From Albidovulum sediminis (GTDB taxonomy: Bacteria; Pseudomonadota; Alphaproteobacteria; Rhodobacterales; Rhodobacteraceae): 64,000 bases of DNA. The number at the start of each line of letters is the position of its first letter. Within the stretch, counting starts at the first letter, position 1. The notes below the pieces were generated by a model. It was not told the DNA's origin, ran no database searches, and worked only from the letters and a program-made list of their open reading frames with translations. The DNA lies in contig NZ_JAOCQF010000007.1 in assembly GCF_025380365.1 (NCBI RefSeq), forward strand, positions 1 to 64,000. The letters run 5' to 3'. Shown here piece after piece: positions 33,521-42,862 of this stretch. The position numbers and the translations under genes were made by a program.

Positions 33521-35833
33521 TCAGCCCTCGCGTTCCGGGTTAAACCGCAGCAGACGCAGGGCGTTTAGCGTCACAAGCACGGTTGCACCCGTGTCGGCGA
33601 GGATCGCGATCCAGAGGCCGGTCAGACCAAAGACCGAGGTCACGAGGAAGACGGCTTTCAGCCCGAGCGCTATGGTCACATTCTGGCGGATGTTGGCCAT
33701 TGCTGCGCGCGACAGACGGATCGTGGCGGGAATGTCGGTCACCCGGTCACGAAGAATGGCCGCATCGGCCGTTTCCAGCGCCACATCAGTGCCCGATCCC
33801 ATCGCCACGCCAACGCTTGCCTGTTTGAGCGCGGGGGCGTCGTTGATGCCGTCGCCGATCATCATCACGCCACCTTTACTTCCGATCTCGCGGATGTAGG
33901 CAAGCTTGTCCTCCGGCATCATGTCTGCCTCGAACTTCAGGCCGAGGCCTCCGCCGATGGCAGCGGCCGTGCGCGGGTTGTCGCCGGTCAGGATGACCGC
34001 AGTCACCCCCATGGCCGTCAACTGGCGCACCGCGTCTTTCGCATCCGCACGCGGCTCGTCCCGCATGGCGATCAGTCCGAGCGGGGCCTTTTCGCGAAAC
34101 ACGGCGACCGCGGTCTTGCCGTCCTCCTCAAAAATCGTCGCCTGCCGAAGGCCAAGGCCATCCAGCCCGCCATGCTCCATCGCGTAGCGGGGCGAGGCCA
34201 CATAGGCCGCAGCGCCGCCCACGGTTGCAACAACGCCCTTGCCCATCAGCGCCTTTGCGTCTTGCGAGGGCAGCGCAGAAACGCCAGCGTCCTTGGCCTT
34301 GTTCAGGATCGCAATCGCCAGCGGGTGGCTCGAGCCGGTCTCGACGCCTGCCGCCACGGCCAGAAGTTCAGCTTCGGTGGTCGTCCCGAACGGCACCAGA
34401 TCCGTCACCTGCGGGCGACCATGCGTCAGCGTCCCGGTCTTGTCGAAGGTCACAACATCCACCTTCGCCGCCGCTTCGATCACGGCACCGCCCTTCATCA
34501 AGAGCCCGCGGCGCGCGCCGGTGGACAGCGCCGAAGCAATGGAGGCAGGCACCGAGATGACCAACGCGCAGGGGCACCCGATCAGGAGAAGCGCAAGGCC
34601 CCGGTAAATCCACGTGTCCCAAGGCTGACCAAATGCCAGCGGCGGCACCACGATCACCAGCGCGGCAACCGCGACAATGGCCGGCATGTACCAGCGGCTG
34701 AACCGATCGATGAAGCGTTCGGTCGGGGCACGCGCCTCTTCGGCCTCTTCAACCAGACGGATGATGCGGGCGATGGTGTTGTCCTCGCGACCTTTGGTCA
34801 CTTTGACCCGCAGGGCCGCCTCGGTGTTGATTGCGCCTGCAAAAACCGCGTCCCCGGGGCCGCGCGTCTTGGGCACGCTTTCCCCGGTGACCGGGCTTTC
34901 GTCCACGCCCGAAGTGCCATCCACGATCTCGCCATCGGCCGGAATCCGGTCACCGGGGCGGACAAGGACTGTCTGGCCCACAGACAGGCTTGCGGCTGGA
35001 ACCTCGCGCGTGCTGTCACCTGTAACGAGTTGCGCCGTCTTCGGCACAAGATTGGCCAGCGCCCGGATCCCGTCTCGCGCCTTGCCGGCGGCCACGCCTT
35101 CCAACACCTCGCCCACGGCGAACAGAAACACCACCAGTGCCGCCTCTTCCGCTGCGTTGATGAACAGCGCGCCGACGGCGGCAATCGTCATCAGGCTTTC
35201 GATGGTGAAGGGCTGTCCCATCCGCAGCGCCGCAAAGGCGCGCTGCGCTACCGGGGCCACGCCGATCAAGCAAGCGGCAACGAAGGCCCACTTACCGATC
35301 TCGGGGGCAAGATACTCGATGACCCAGGCGGCACCCAGCAGCAGGGCGGTAAAGATGACCAGCTTGCCCTTGGCGGTCTGATACCAGCGCTTGCCCCGGT
35401 CGGCGGGGTCGTCATGAACGTGGCCGGGGCTGCCGTGACCGCTATCGTCGCGCTTGGTGCTGGCCGCCTTAGGGCCTTGGTCGTGACCAGAATGATCGTG
35501 GCCAGCGGGAGCGTGGGCGGAGTGATCATGATCTTGATGCATGTCGCTCTGCTCAGGTGCGGATTGAGCCCCCGGCAAAACGAAGTCCTTCTTCGCACCG
35601 GCGGCGCGCGGCGCAATCTCATAGCCAAGCGCACGGACGGTCTTCTCGATCTTGTCCCGCCCGGTTTGTCCCTCATCCAGCGTCAAGCGCAGGCGTTCCG
35701 ACATGATGCCAACCTCGACGCCGCTTACCCCCGGCAGGCGCGTCACCGCATCCTTGATCTTGGTCGCGCAGGACCCGCAGTCCATGCCCGTCACCGTCCA
35801 GTCACAGGATGTTTCGCGTGCAGCTTCCGACAT
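33521..35833 (-). CDS. zntA: ZntA-type Zn/Cd/Pb-exporting P1B ATPase
   Basis: This 770-residue pump has one HMA domain with the metal loop MDCGSC, a long His-rich linker (HQDHDHSAH...HDHSGHDQ...HGSPGHVHD, residues ~80-135), CPC in GCPCALVIS, DKTGTLTHG and [16 protein letters not shown] and the His linker mark the divalent (Zn/Cd/Pb) branch, unlike CopA's MTCASC. The ATG at 35833 has GGAGGA seven bases upstream. It heads a five-gene operon (zntA, ICMT, lspA, dsbB, dsbA) and is divergent from a MerR regulator. Confidence 0.95.
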   Translation of the reverse strand: MSEAARETSCDWTVTGMDCGSCATKIKDAVTRLPGVSGVEVGIMSERLRLTLDEGQTGRDKIEKTVRALGYEIAPRAAGAKKDFVLPGAQSAPEQSDMHQDHDHSAHAPAGHDHSGHDQGPKAASTKRDDSGHGSPGHVHDDPADRGKRWYQTAKGKLVIFTALLLGAAWVIEYLAPEIGKWAFVAACLIGVAPVAQRAFAALRMGQPFTIESLMTIAAVGALFINAAEEAALVVFLFAVGEVLEGVAAGKARDGIRALANLVPKTAQLVTGDSTREVPAASLSVGQTVLVRPGDRIPADGEIVDGTSGVDESPVTGESVPKTRGPGDAVFAGAINTEAALRVKVTKGREDNTIARIIRLVEEAEEARAPTERFIDRFSRWYMPAIVAVAALVIVVPPLAFGQPWDTWIYRGLALLLIGCPCALVISVPASIASALSTGARRGLLMKGGAVIEAAAKVDVVTFDKTGTLTHGRPQVTDLVPFGTTTEAELLAVAAGVETGSSHPLAIAILNKAKDAGVSALPSQDAKALMGKGVVATVGGAAAYVASPRYAMEHGGLDGLGLRQATIFEEDGKTAVAVFREKAPLGLIAMRDEPRADAKDAVRQLTAMGVTAVILTGDNPRTAAAIGGGLGLKFEADMMPEDKLAYIREIGSKGGVMMIGDGINDAPALKQASVGVAMGSGTDVALETADAAILRDRVTDIPATIRLSRAAMANIRQNVTIALGLKAVFLVTSVFGLTGLWIAILADTGATVLVTLNALRLLRFNPEREG

Positions 35834-35881
35834 CGTCATTCCTCCTGCCGCTGAGCGGGCAGTTGCTTTCATCGAATCAGC

Positions 35882-35912
35882 AACCTAATGTCTCTAGCAA
35901 CTATAGCTTCAA
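35882..35912 (-). promoter_or_regulatory. MerR-type promoter (class II dyad) of zntA operon
   Basis: On the minus strand TTGAAG (35912-35907) and TAGGTT (35887-35882) are 19 bases apart, with the dyad CTCTAGCAACTATAG (35892-35906). It closely resembles known Pb/Zn/Cd promoters of the PbrR/ZntR kind and abuts the divergent regulator gene. Confidence 0.8.
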
Positions 35913-35922
35913 GGGGAATCTG

Positions 35923-36363
35923 ATGCTGACTATCGGAAAGTTGGGCGAGGCCGCCGGGGTGAAGGTACCGACGATCCGCTATTACGAGCAGATCGGCCTG
36001 CTTCCCGAAGCCGAGCGCAGCGCGGGCAACCAGAGACTCTACAGCCGCAAAGCGATGGAGCGTCTGGCCTTCATCCGGCACGCCCGCGATCTGGGCTTCA
36101 CGCTCGAAGCGATCCGCGACCTGCTGAGCCTGTCGGACCGACCGGATCAGTCCTGCGCTGCTGCCGATGCCATCGCGAAGGCTCAGCTGGCAGAGGTTGA
36201 AAGCCGCCTTGCGCGATTGACAGCGCTGAAGGCCGAACTTGAACGAATGGTCGTGCAATGTGCAGGCGGCAAGATCGCCGATTGCCGCGTTATCGAAGTT
36301 CTGGGCGACCATTCGCTTTGCGCGACCGATCATCGGCATCCGGAGATAGAGGCGACGCAATAA
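35923..36363 (+). CDS. MerR-family divalent-metal regulator (ZntR/PbrR/CadR-like)
   Basis: This 146-residue activator has a winged helix (IGKLGEAAGVKVPTIRYYE) and a long dimerisation helix. The divalent-metal Cys (QSCAAAD) is present, and the metal loop is VVQCAGGKIADCRVI, plus a late Cys. Cys at the first position plus the two loop Cys marks Zn/Cd/Pb/Hg sensors, not CueR. It is divergent from zntA, and the ribosome site AAGGGGAATCTG supports the ATG at 35923. It is the best candidate to bind all class II dyads in the window. Confidence 0.9.
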   Translation: MLTIGKLGEAAGVKVPTIRYYEQIGLLPEAERSAGNQRLYSRKAMERLAFIRHARDLGFTLEAIRDLLSLSDRPDQSCAAADAIAKAQLAEVESRLARLTALKAELERMVVQCAGGKIADCRVIEVLGDHSLCATDHRHPEIEATQ

Positions 36364-36500
36364 CCGCACCCGCAACACTCGCCATTTAAGCCAGCACCGC
36401 CTTTTCCGAAAACGCCGCCCCGGGCCGCTCGAGCATCAACGGTACTCCGTTCAACCGGATGTGCGTTGCCGAATTTTTCTTCTCATGTCATGCATTCTGG

Positions 36501-36824
36501 ATGTCGTGGATGGTCCGACCCTTTTTAGCAGTGCTTTTGGCTGTGTCCCTGTTCGCGGCCACAGTCAGTGAGGTATCGGCCGGACTTGCAGCGGAGATCG
36601 CGGCAGCAGCCGATCCGTGCTGCGAAGGCGATTGCCCTGATGACCAGGCATGCAGCGTCGCCTGCGAAATGATGGCGCGTGGCGGGATGACATTGCTCGC
36701 CCTGGTACAAGTCCCCGGGCTTTCTGTTACCGAGGAGGCATCTGCTGCAGTCCTGATGCTTCCTGACCTGCATCCACCATCCGGGCTTCCGCCGGATGGC
36801 TTGAGACGACCTCCCCGCATTTGA
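36501..36824 (+). CDS. Small exported Cys-rich protein with RRPPRI tail
   Basis: This 107-residue protein has a signal peptide (residues ~4-27), then a Cys-rich acidic core with CCEGDC...ACSVAC (six Cys in ~20 residues), and a Pro-rich C-terminus ending in LRRPPRI. It heads the cusBA cluster. The plan matches the small proteins at 10654, 11703 and 20796, and this is the most Cys-rich member. The Cys cluster suggests metal binding, perhaps of Cu(I). The start could be three codons further in. Confidence 0.6.
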   Translation: MSWMVRPFLAVLLAVSLFAATVSEVSAGLAAEIAAAADPCCEGDCPDDQACSVACEMMARGGMTLLALVQVPGLSVTEEASAAVLMLPDLHPPSGLPPDGLRRPPRI

Positions 36825-36919
36825 CCCCGCCGCGTGCGTCAGCGCGCGGATGATGCCGTTTGCACCTGCGCCAATTGGCTTCGCGGGTGCGCTGTCGCTG
36901 CAATCAAAGGGTCTTCCTC

Positions 36920-37315
36920 ATGACAAACATGTTCCGCCGCATTTGCGGCTCCGTTCTGGCACTTCTCATCGGCGTATCTGCCCTCTGGGCAGGTGCAGAC
37001 GACTACCGTTTCGAGATCGTCTCGACCGACCATCGTGTCGGTTCTGGGGTAACGATTGAACTTCGTCTGACCGATCTTCGCACCGGCCAGCCGGTCGAGG
37101 GCGCGGTCATTTATGCCACGCGCATGGACATGGCCCCCGACGGGATGGAGGCGATGACCTCCGCTGTCACCGCATTGCCGGCCGAAGGCCCGGGCACTTA
37201 CCTGTTCAGCACGGATCTCACCATGGCGGGGGGATGGCGGTTTTCGGTGGCGGCCAAGGTGCAGGGTGAACCGGAAACCGTGAAGGCAGAACTGGAATTG
37301 CGAGCCGAGCCATGA
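36920..37315 (+). CDS. Exported FixH/YtkA-like protein
   Basis: This 131-residue protein has a signal peptide (ending WAG-AD) and a beta-sandwich domain: FEIVSTDHRVGSGVTIELRL...TMAGGWRFSVAAKV, the YtkA-like/FixH pattern, with DMAPDGMEAM as a Met-rich loop. Such proteins often precede CusB-type adaptors. The following cusB start overlaps its stop as ATGA, so it is translationally coupled to the efflux adaptor. I infer a periplasmic metal or adaptor accessory. Confidence 0.75.
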   Translation: MTNMFRRICGSVLALLIGVSALWAGADDYRFEIVSTDHRVGSGVTIELRLTDLRTGQPVEGAVIYATRMDMAPDGMEAMTSAVTALPAEGPGTYLFSTDLTMAGGWRFSVAAKVQGEPETVKAELELRAEP

Positions 37316-38775
37316 GCGCGGTTGGCAAGCTGACTGCCGCAGTCCTTGTTGCAGGCAGTGCCGGATGGATCGGGCTGACCGCAGGCGAAAAGGGAATCAC
37401 CGTGGCCAGCCTGATAGGCATGGCTGAGATGCAGCTTGCCGTCTTGATGGGCAATGACGCAGTCGCCATGCCGGGTGCTGACGCCCCTGAAGCAGAGCCG
37501 ACCGGCCCGGTGATCTACTGGAGGCACCCGGATGGGTTGCCCGAATGGTCGGTATCCGAGCGGCAAACGGCAGATGGGCGCGCCTTCCTGCCTGTTCTCG
37601 CCAGCGAGGATCTCTCGCTGGGCCCTGCGCCCGAGCCCAGTTCAGAAATGGCAATGGCTGAAACAGGTGAGCGGACCATCCTCTACTACCGCAACCCGAT
37701 GGGCCTGCCAGACACCTCGCCAGTGCCGAAGCAGGACTCAATGGGGATGGATTACATCCCCGTCTATGACGGTGAAAACAGTGATGACGGCTCGGTCACT
37801 GTCAGCCCTGGCAAGTTGCAGCGCACCGGGGTGCGGACGGCCGAAGCAGTGTTGGCACCTCTGGCGGCCACATTACGGGCGCCGGGCATCGTGGAACTGG
37901 ACGAACGCCGGATCAGCGTAATTTCGTTGCGCGCCGACGCCTTCATAGAAACCGTTGCCGATGTGACCACGGGCAGCACGATCGCCGAAGGCGCACCGCT
38001 CGTGACGCTTTATTCACCCGAGATCGCTGCCGCTCTTGCACAGTTCCTGACCGACGTGCGGTCGGAAGGGCGGTTGAGGGAGGGCGCGCGGCAACGATTG
38101 GAAAACCTCGGCGTGCCGGGAGAGGTGATCGACCGCATCGCGACCGAGGGCCAGACGACAGTGAGTATTCCGATCATGGCCCCGCGCAGCGGCGTGGTGC
38201 TGGAGCGGATGGCGGTCGAAGGCATGATGTCGGAAGCGGGCGATACCCTGTTCCGCATCGCTGACACCTCGACCGTCTGGGTCATCGCCGAAGTGCCTGA
38301 AGCGGCGCTGATGGAGATTGCAGTAGGAACAGAGGTTCGGGTGAGCTTTCGTGGCCTCACGGATGGCCCGATTCCGGGCCGTATCGACACCATTTACCCC
38401 GAGATCGATATGATGACCCGCACTGGAAAGCTGCGGATTGAATTGCCGAACCCGGACGGGCGCCTACGCGCCAACATGTTCGCCGAGGTCGAAATCATGC
38501 TCGGCGGTGCACCCGTGGTGCAGGTACCAGAGGGTGCTGTGATCGACACCGGCGACAGGCAGGTGGTGATCCTTGATCTGGGTGAAGGGCGGTTCCGGCC
38601 CGAACCTGTGACCGTGGGGCGCAAGGGCGACGGCATGATCGAGATCGTCAGCGGCGTGGGCGCGGGCGACATAGTGGTCAGCTCTGCCACCTTCTTGATC
38701 GACGCCGAAAGCAACCTCAATGCGGCTTTGGCTGCCCTTGCAGCGCCCGGATCCACCCCGGAGGCCAACCCATGA
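37312..38775 (+). CDS. cusB: CusB-type RND efflux periplasmic adaptor
   Basis: This 487-residue membrane-fusion protein has an N-terminal anchor (~7-25). A heavy-metal-binding domain lies at residues ~123-152 (YYRNPMGLP...DSMGMDYIPVY), the Cu(I)-capturing motif of CusB. A degenerate copy lies at ~67-96 (YWRHPDGLP...DGRAFLPV), without the Met residues. The barrel-sandwich and beta-barrel domains follow (SIPIMAPRSGVVLE..., RVSFRGLTDGPIPGRIDTIYPEID). It links the CusA pump to an outer-membrane channel. It overlaps both neighbours (ATGA). Confidence 0.92.
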   Translation: MSAVGKLTAAVLVAGSAGWIGLTAGEKGITVASLIGMAEMQLAVLMGNDAVAMPGADAPEAEPTGPVIYWRHPDGLPEWSVSERQTADGRAFLPVLASEDLSLGPAPEPSSEMAMAETGERTILYYRNPMGLPDTSPVPKQDSMGMDYIPVYDGENSDDGSVTVSPGKLQRTGVRTAEAVLAPLAATLRAPGIVELDERRISVISLRADAFIETVADVTTGSTIAEGAPLVTLYSPEIAAALAQFLTDVRSEGRLREGARQRLENLGVPGEVIDRIATEGQTTVSIPIMAPRSGVVLERMAVEGMMSEAGDTLFRIADTSTVWVIAEVPEAALMEIAVGTEVRVSFRGLTDGPIPGRIDTIYPEIDMMTRTGKLRIELPNPDGRLRANMFAEVEIMLGGAPVVQVPEGAVIDTGDRQVVILDLGEGRFRPEPVTVGRKGDGMIEIVSGVGAGDIVVSSATFLIDAESNLNAALAALAAPGSTPEANP

Positions 38776-41700
38776 TCGCCCGCATTATCGAATGGTCGGC
38801 CCGCAACGTGCTGCTTGTGCTCTTTGCCACCGTCTTTACCGTGGCTGCGGGCCTTTGGTCCCTGCGCACACTGCCGATCGACGCCATCCCCGATCTGTCG
38901 GATGTGCAGGTGATCGTGCTGACCGAATATCCTGGGCAAGCGCCGCAGGTGGTCGAAGATCAGGTGACCTATCCCCTCACTTCGGCCATGCTGACCGTGC
39001 CACAGTCACGCGTGGTGCGCGGGTTCTCGTTCTTCGGCATCTCTTTCGTCTACATCATCTTCGAAGATGGCGTGGACCCCTACTGGGCCCGCTCGCGCGT
39101 GCTGGAATACCTCAACGCCGCCGCAGCACGTTTGCCGGATGGAGTGACGCCCGCGCTTGGGCCAGATGCGACGGGCGTGGGCTGGGTCTATCAATACGCG
39201 CTGAAGGGCGAGAACCTGAGCCTGGCCGAGCTGCGGTCCTTGCAAGATTGGGTAATGCGTTTTGCCATCAGCGGTGCCGACGGCGTGTCGGAAGTCGCCA
39301 GCGTCGGCGGGTTTGTGAAACAATACTCGATCACCGTCGATCCGGTGCGGATGCGGGCGCTTGGCATCACCCTGTCCGAGATCGGTGAGGCAGTTGCGGC
39401 CAGCAACATGGACACCGGCGGGCGCACGGTCGAGCTGTCGGAATTCGAGTTCATGGTGCGCGGGCGCGGCTATCTGGACGGCATAGCCGATCTGGAAATG
39501 GTCCCGATCCGTGCTGAGGGGGGCGTGCCGGTTCTGCTGCGCGACGTAGCGCGGGTCGAGATCGTGCCCGATGAGCGTCGGGGCATCGCAGAGCTTGATG
39601 GCGAGGGAGAGGTCGCCAGCGGCATCGTGCTACAACGAGTGGGGGCCAATGCACTCGACGTGATCGATAACGCCAAGGTCGAGATCGAGACCATCGCGCG
39701 AAGCCTGCCCGAGGGGGTGGAGATCGTCACCGTCTATGACCGGTCCAACTTGATCCTGTCAGCCATTGAAACCTTGCGGACGACACTTCTTGAGGAAAGC
39801 ATCGTCGTGGCGCTGGTCACATTTGTCTTCCTGCTGCATGTCCGCTCGTCGCTGGTCGCCATCATCATGCTGCCGGTGGGCCTCTTGATGGCCTTCACCG
39901 CCATGCGCGCGCTTGGCATCGGGGCCAATATCATGAGCCTTGGCGGCATCGCTATCGCCATTGGCGCGATGATCGACGCCGCCATCGTGATGATTGAAAA
40001 CGCCCACAAGCATCTGGAACGGGCGGAACCCGGCAAGCCACGGGTGGAAGTGCTGATCGAAGCCGCGTCCGAGGTTGGCCCGGCGCTGTTCTTCAGCCTG
40101 CTGATTATCACCGTCTCCTTCCTGCCGATCTTCGCGCTGGAAGGGCAAGAGGGCCGCCTATTCGGCCCCTTGGCTGCAACCAAAACTTTCGCCATGGCGG
40201 CCGCAGCGCTCTTGTCAGTGACGCTGGTGCCCGCGCTGATGGTGATCTTCGTGCGCGGGCGGATCGTGCCGGAACACCGCAACCCGGTGAACCGCGCCCT
40301 GATCGCGATCTACCGACCCGTCATCCAATGGGTGCTGCGGGCGCGGGTGTTCACAATCACGCTCGCGCTGGTGGCACTGGTCGCCACAATCTGGCCCGCG
40401 CGGCAGTTGGGGTCCGAATTCATGCCCGCTCTGGACGAGGGCACGATGATGTACATGCCCACCACCCTGCCGGGCTTGTCCGTCACCAAAGCAGCGGAGT
40501 TGATTCAGATGCAGGACCGCATCATCCGCAGCTTCCCGGAAGTCGAGACCGTCTTCGGCAAGGCGGGACGTGCGCTGACGGCAACCGACCCGGCCCCTAC
40601 CGAGATGTTCGAGACGATCATTCAGCTGAAGCCGAAGGATGAGTGGCGCGAGGGCGTCACGATGGAAAGTCTGCGGCTGGAAATGGACGCCGCCCTGCAA
40701 TTCCCCGGCGTCTCGAACGCCTGGACCCAGCCGATCCGCGCCCGCATCGATATGCTGGCCACCGGCATCCGCACTCCTGTGGGGGTGAAAGTCTTCGGCA
40801 CTGACCTTACAGAAATGGAGGCAGTCGCGCGGCAGGTCGAGGCGGTGCTGCGGAATGTTCCCGGCACCACCAGCGCCTATGCCGAACGGGTGATCGGCGG
40901 CTATTACCTCGACATCGTGCCCGACCGGGAACGGCTGGCGCGTTACGGCCTGTCGATCCAGGACGTGCAGGAGGTTATCGCCATGGCGCTTGGGGCCGAG
41001 GCGATCACTCAGACCGTCGAGGGACGCGAGCGCTACAACGTGGCACTGCGCTATCCCGCAGCGCTGCGCCAGGATCCCGAGGCCATCGCGCAAGAGGTTC
41101 AGGTCGCGCTTCCGGGTGGTGGCACTGTGCCCCTGGGCGAGGTCGCCGCTGTCGAGCGTACACGGGGTGCGACGTCGATCCGCACTGAGAACGGTCAGCT
41201 TGCCGTCTACATCTTCGTGGACATCGCGGGCCGCGATCTGGGCGGCTATGTCGCCGAGGCACAAGCGGCAGTGGCTGGCGAAGTGATCCTGCCGCCCGGC
41301 TATTCGCTGGGCTGGAGCGGTCAGTTCGAATACCTCGAACGTGCCAAGGCTCGGCTGGCAATCGTCGTGCCGATCACACTGGCGGTGATCTTCCTGTTGC
41401 TGTTTCTCAACTTCCGCCGCCTGACCGAAACCCTGATCGTGATGCTGTCCCTGCCCTTCGCGCTGGTTGGCGGCGTCTGGCTGATGTGGTGGATGGGCTT
41501 TAACACGTCGGTGGCTGTCGCGGTCGGGTTCATCGCGTTGGCCGGTGTCGCCGCAGAAACCGGGGTAATCATGCTGATCTACCTCGACCATGCATTGGCG
41601 GAACGCAGGGCCGAGGTCGCCCGCGCAGGACGCCCATTCACCCGCGCCGATCTGGATGCCGCGATCATGGTCGGCGCTGTCGAACGGGTGCGGCCCAAGA

Positions 41701-41942
41701 TGATGACGGTGGTGGCGATCATGGCGGGCCTGATGCCGATCCTTTGGGCGCATGGCACCGGGTCTGAGGTTATGAGCCGTATCGCCGTGCCGATGATCGG
41801 TGGGATGGTGTCGTCCACCATCCTGACGTTGGTCGTGATTCCGGCTGTCTACGCACTGATCAAGGGGCGCGGGCTGGCGAAGGCAGGAGACCTTGCCAAC
41901 GGTGGTGCCGTCGTGAAGCCAATGGGTCAATCCCTGGTTTGA
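38772..41942 (+). CDS. cusA: CusA-type heavy-metal RND pump
   Basis: This 1056-residue inner-membrane antiporter has the 12-helix RND layout with two large periplasmic loops. The start ARIIEWSARN and LPIDAIPDLSDVQV are the hallmarks of CusA/CzcA heavy-metal pumps. MIDAAIVMIENAHKHLE and GVAAETGVIMLIYLD are the helix 4 and 10 proton-relay regions. Conserved Met residues in the porter domain favour Cu(I)/Ag(I). It is coupled to cusB. No outer-membrane CusC gene follows, so a chromosomal channel must be used. Confidence 0.94.
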   Translation: MIARIIEWSARNVLLVLFATVFTVAAGLWSLRTLPIDAIPDLSDVQVIVLTEYPGQAPQVVEDQVTYPLTSAMLTVPQSRVVRGFSFFGISFVYIIFEDGVDPYWARSRVLEYLNAAAARLPDGVTPALGPDATGVGWVYQYALKGENLSLAELRSLQDWVMRFAISGADGVSEVASVGGFVKQYSITVDPVRMRALGITLSEIGEAVAASNMDTGGRTVELSEFEFMVRGRGYLDGIADLEMVPIRAEGGVPVLLRDVARVEIVPDERRGIAELDGEGEVASGIVLQRVGANALDVIDNAKVEIETIARSLPEGVEIVTVYDRSNLILSAIETLRTTLLEESIVVALVTFVFLLHVRSSLVAIIMLPVGLLMAFTAMRALGIGANIMSLGGIAIAIGAMIDAAIVMIENAHKHLERAEPGKPRVEVLIEAASEVGPALFFSLLIITVSFLPIFALEGQEGRLFGPLAATKTFAMAAAALLSVTLVPALMVIFVRGRIVPEHRNPVNRALIAIYRPVIQWVLRARVFTITLALVALVATIWPARQLGSEFMPALDEGTMMYMPTTLPGLSVTKAAELIQMQDRIIRSFPEVETVFGKAGRALTATDPAPTEMFETIIQLKPKDEWREGVTMESLRLEMDAALQFPGVSNAWTQPIRARIDMLATGIRTPVGVKVFGTDLTEMEAVARQVEAVLRNVPGTTSAYAERVIGGYYLDIVPDRERLARYGLSIQDVQEVIAMALGAEAITQTVEGRERYNVALRYPAALRQDPEAIAQEVQVALPGGGTVPLGEVAAVERTRGATSIRTENGQLAVYIFVDIAGRDLGGYVAEAQAAVAGEVILPPGYSLGWSGQFEYLERAKARLAIVVPITLAVIFLLLFLNFRRLTETLIVMLSLPFALVGGVWLMWWMGFNTSVAVAVGFIALAGVAAETGVIMLIYLDHALAERRAEVARAGRPFTRADLDAAIMVGAVERVRPKMMTVVAIMAGLMPILWAHGTGSEVMSRIAVPMIGGMVSSTILTLVVIPAVYALIKGRGLAKAGDLANGGAVVKPMGQSLV

Positions 41943-42016
41943 AAGTGGTCGGAGAAACCCCGGCAGAAATGATTGGAGCAAGCATGTCCGAGGTCTCTCT
42001 TCCGCATCAAGCCATC

Positions 42017-42862
42017 TCATCGCGAGATTTCTCCTGCCAAAACGGCGCGTCCGTGCACGGCAAGGATTGCAGTGAACCTTGGACAGCCGAACTGTCGGAC
42101 GACATCTAGGACACGAGCATCGTAGGCGGCTTGGCCAATCAGGCTGCACAAATCCGATGCGTGAAACTGTCGGTTGGCACTAGGAGCAGCCCGAATCTGC
42201 TGATGGAGCTCGAGCGTTTTCGGATCTTCTTTGGCCAGCAGCTCCGGCTCCGATGAAAACGTTGGAGCCCGGCTTGACGAACTGGTCCGCCAGCGCCGCA
42301 TGAAGCCGAGCAAGTAGCCAGCCGGGACATGGGCATTGCCGCGCGACTGGTTGAAAGTCAGGAAACGTTCCCAGATGATCTGCGTATCGACGTTCCAGCA
42401 GGCAAGCGACACCTTCGCTGACTTGATCAATTCTGCCCAAGGCGTGTGGTAGACGCTGGCTACTGCGCCGATCTCGATCTTTCCTGCAAAGATAGTTTTG
42501 TTCTTAGAGTCTCCAGATAGTGATGTGTCGCCTGCAGATGACACGACATCTGGCGCTGTTCCAGTTGCGATATGCCCCCCGAACCGGAACAGCCAGGGCG
42601 CAAACTTGCCATTGGGCTTCCACCGGGCCAGCGCCAAGCCGGACGCCGCGAGCTCGACCAGGAGCGCCGTCAGATGCTGCCGGGAAACCCCCATCTTTTC
42701 GGCGAGGTGCGCCAGCGTGAACGCGGCCGTTCCGCGTTCCAACCCGTTGTAACCGTCCTTCCAGGCGATCCCGTCGAGGATGATCGTCGCGAGCTTGTGC
42801 GCCGACGTGGAGAGTGGGGTTTCGGTGATGCGGCGCAGGATGGCACCGGTCGTGAGTTCCAT
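42017..42862 (-). CDS. Winged-helix plasmid protein (possible replication or control)
   Basis: This 281-residue soluble protein has an N-terminal winged helix (FTLAHLAEKMGVSRQHLTALLVELAASGLALARWKPNGKF). The central domain is mixed and the C-terminal half is helical with DLCSLIGQAAYDARVLDVVRQFG. The ATG at 42862 is preferred over an earlier Met because it begins the compact domain. It borders the metal island and precedes the conjugation genes, on the opposite strand. It resembles replication initiator or transfer-control proteins of alphaproteobacterial elements; I cannot name it. Confidence 0.5.
   Translation of the reverse strand: MELTTGAILRRITETPLSTSAHKLATIILDGIAWKDGYNGLERGTAAFTLAHLAEKMGVSRQHLTALLVELAASGLALARWKPNGKFAPWLFRFGGHIATGTAPDVVSSAGDTSLSGDSKNKTIFAGKIEIGAVASVYHTPWAELIKSAKVSLACWNVDTQIIWERFLTFNQSRGNAHVPAGYLLGFMRRWRTSSSSRAPTFSSEPELLAKEDPKTLELHQQIRAAPSANRQFHASDLCSLIGQAAYDARVLDVVRQFGCPRFTAILAVHGRAVLAGEISR

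Noticed and set aside
34172-35854. 560-codon plus-strand frame opposite zntA
   Set aside because: It lies wholly over the zntA gene, has no domain resemblance and shows the composition of a shadow frame.
36364-36500. MerR-type box before the cusBA cluster
   Set aside because: I looked for TTG-N19 promoters with a CueR or class II dyad and found none that fits, although copper control of cusBA would be expected.
40215-42149. Very long minus-strand reading frame opposite cusA
   Set aside because: It is antisense to an intact, strongly recognisable RND pump. Its sequence is His/Arg/Gln-rich with low complexity, as expected for a shadow frame in GC-rich DNA.
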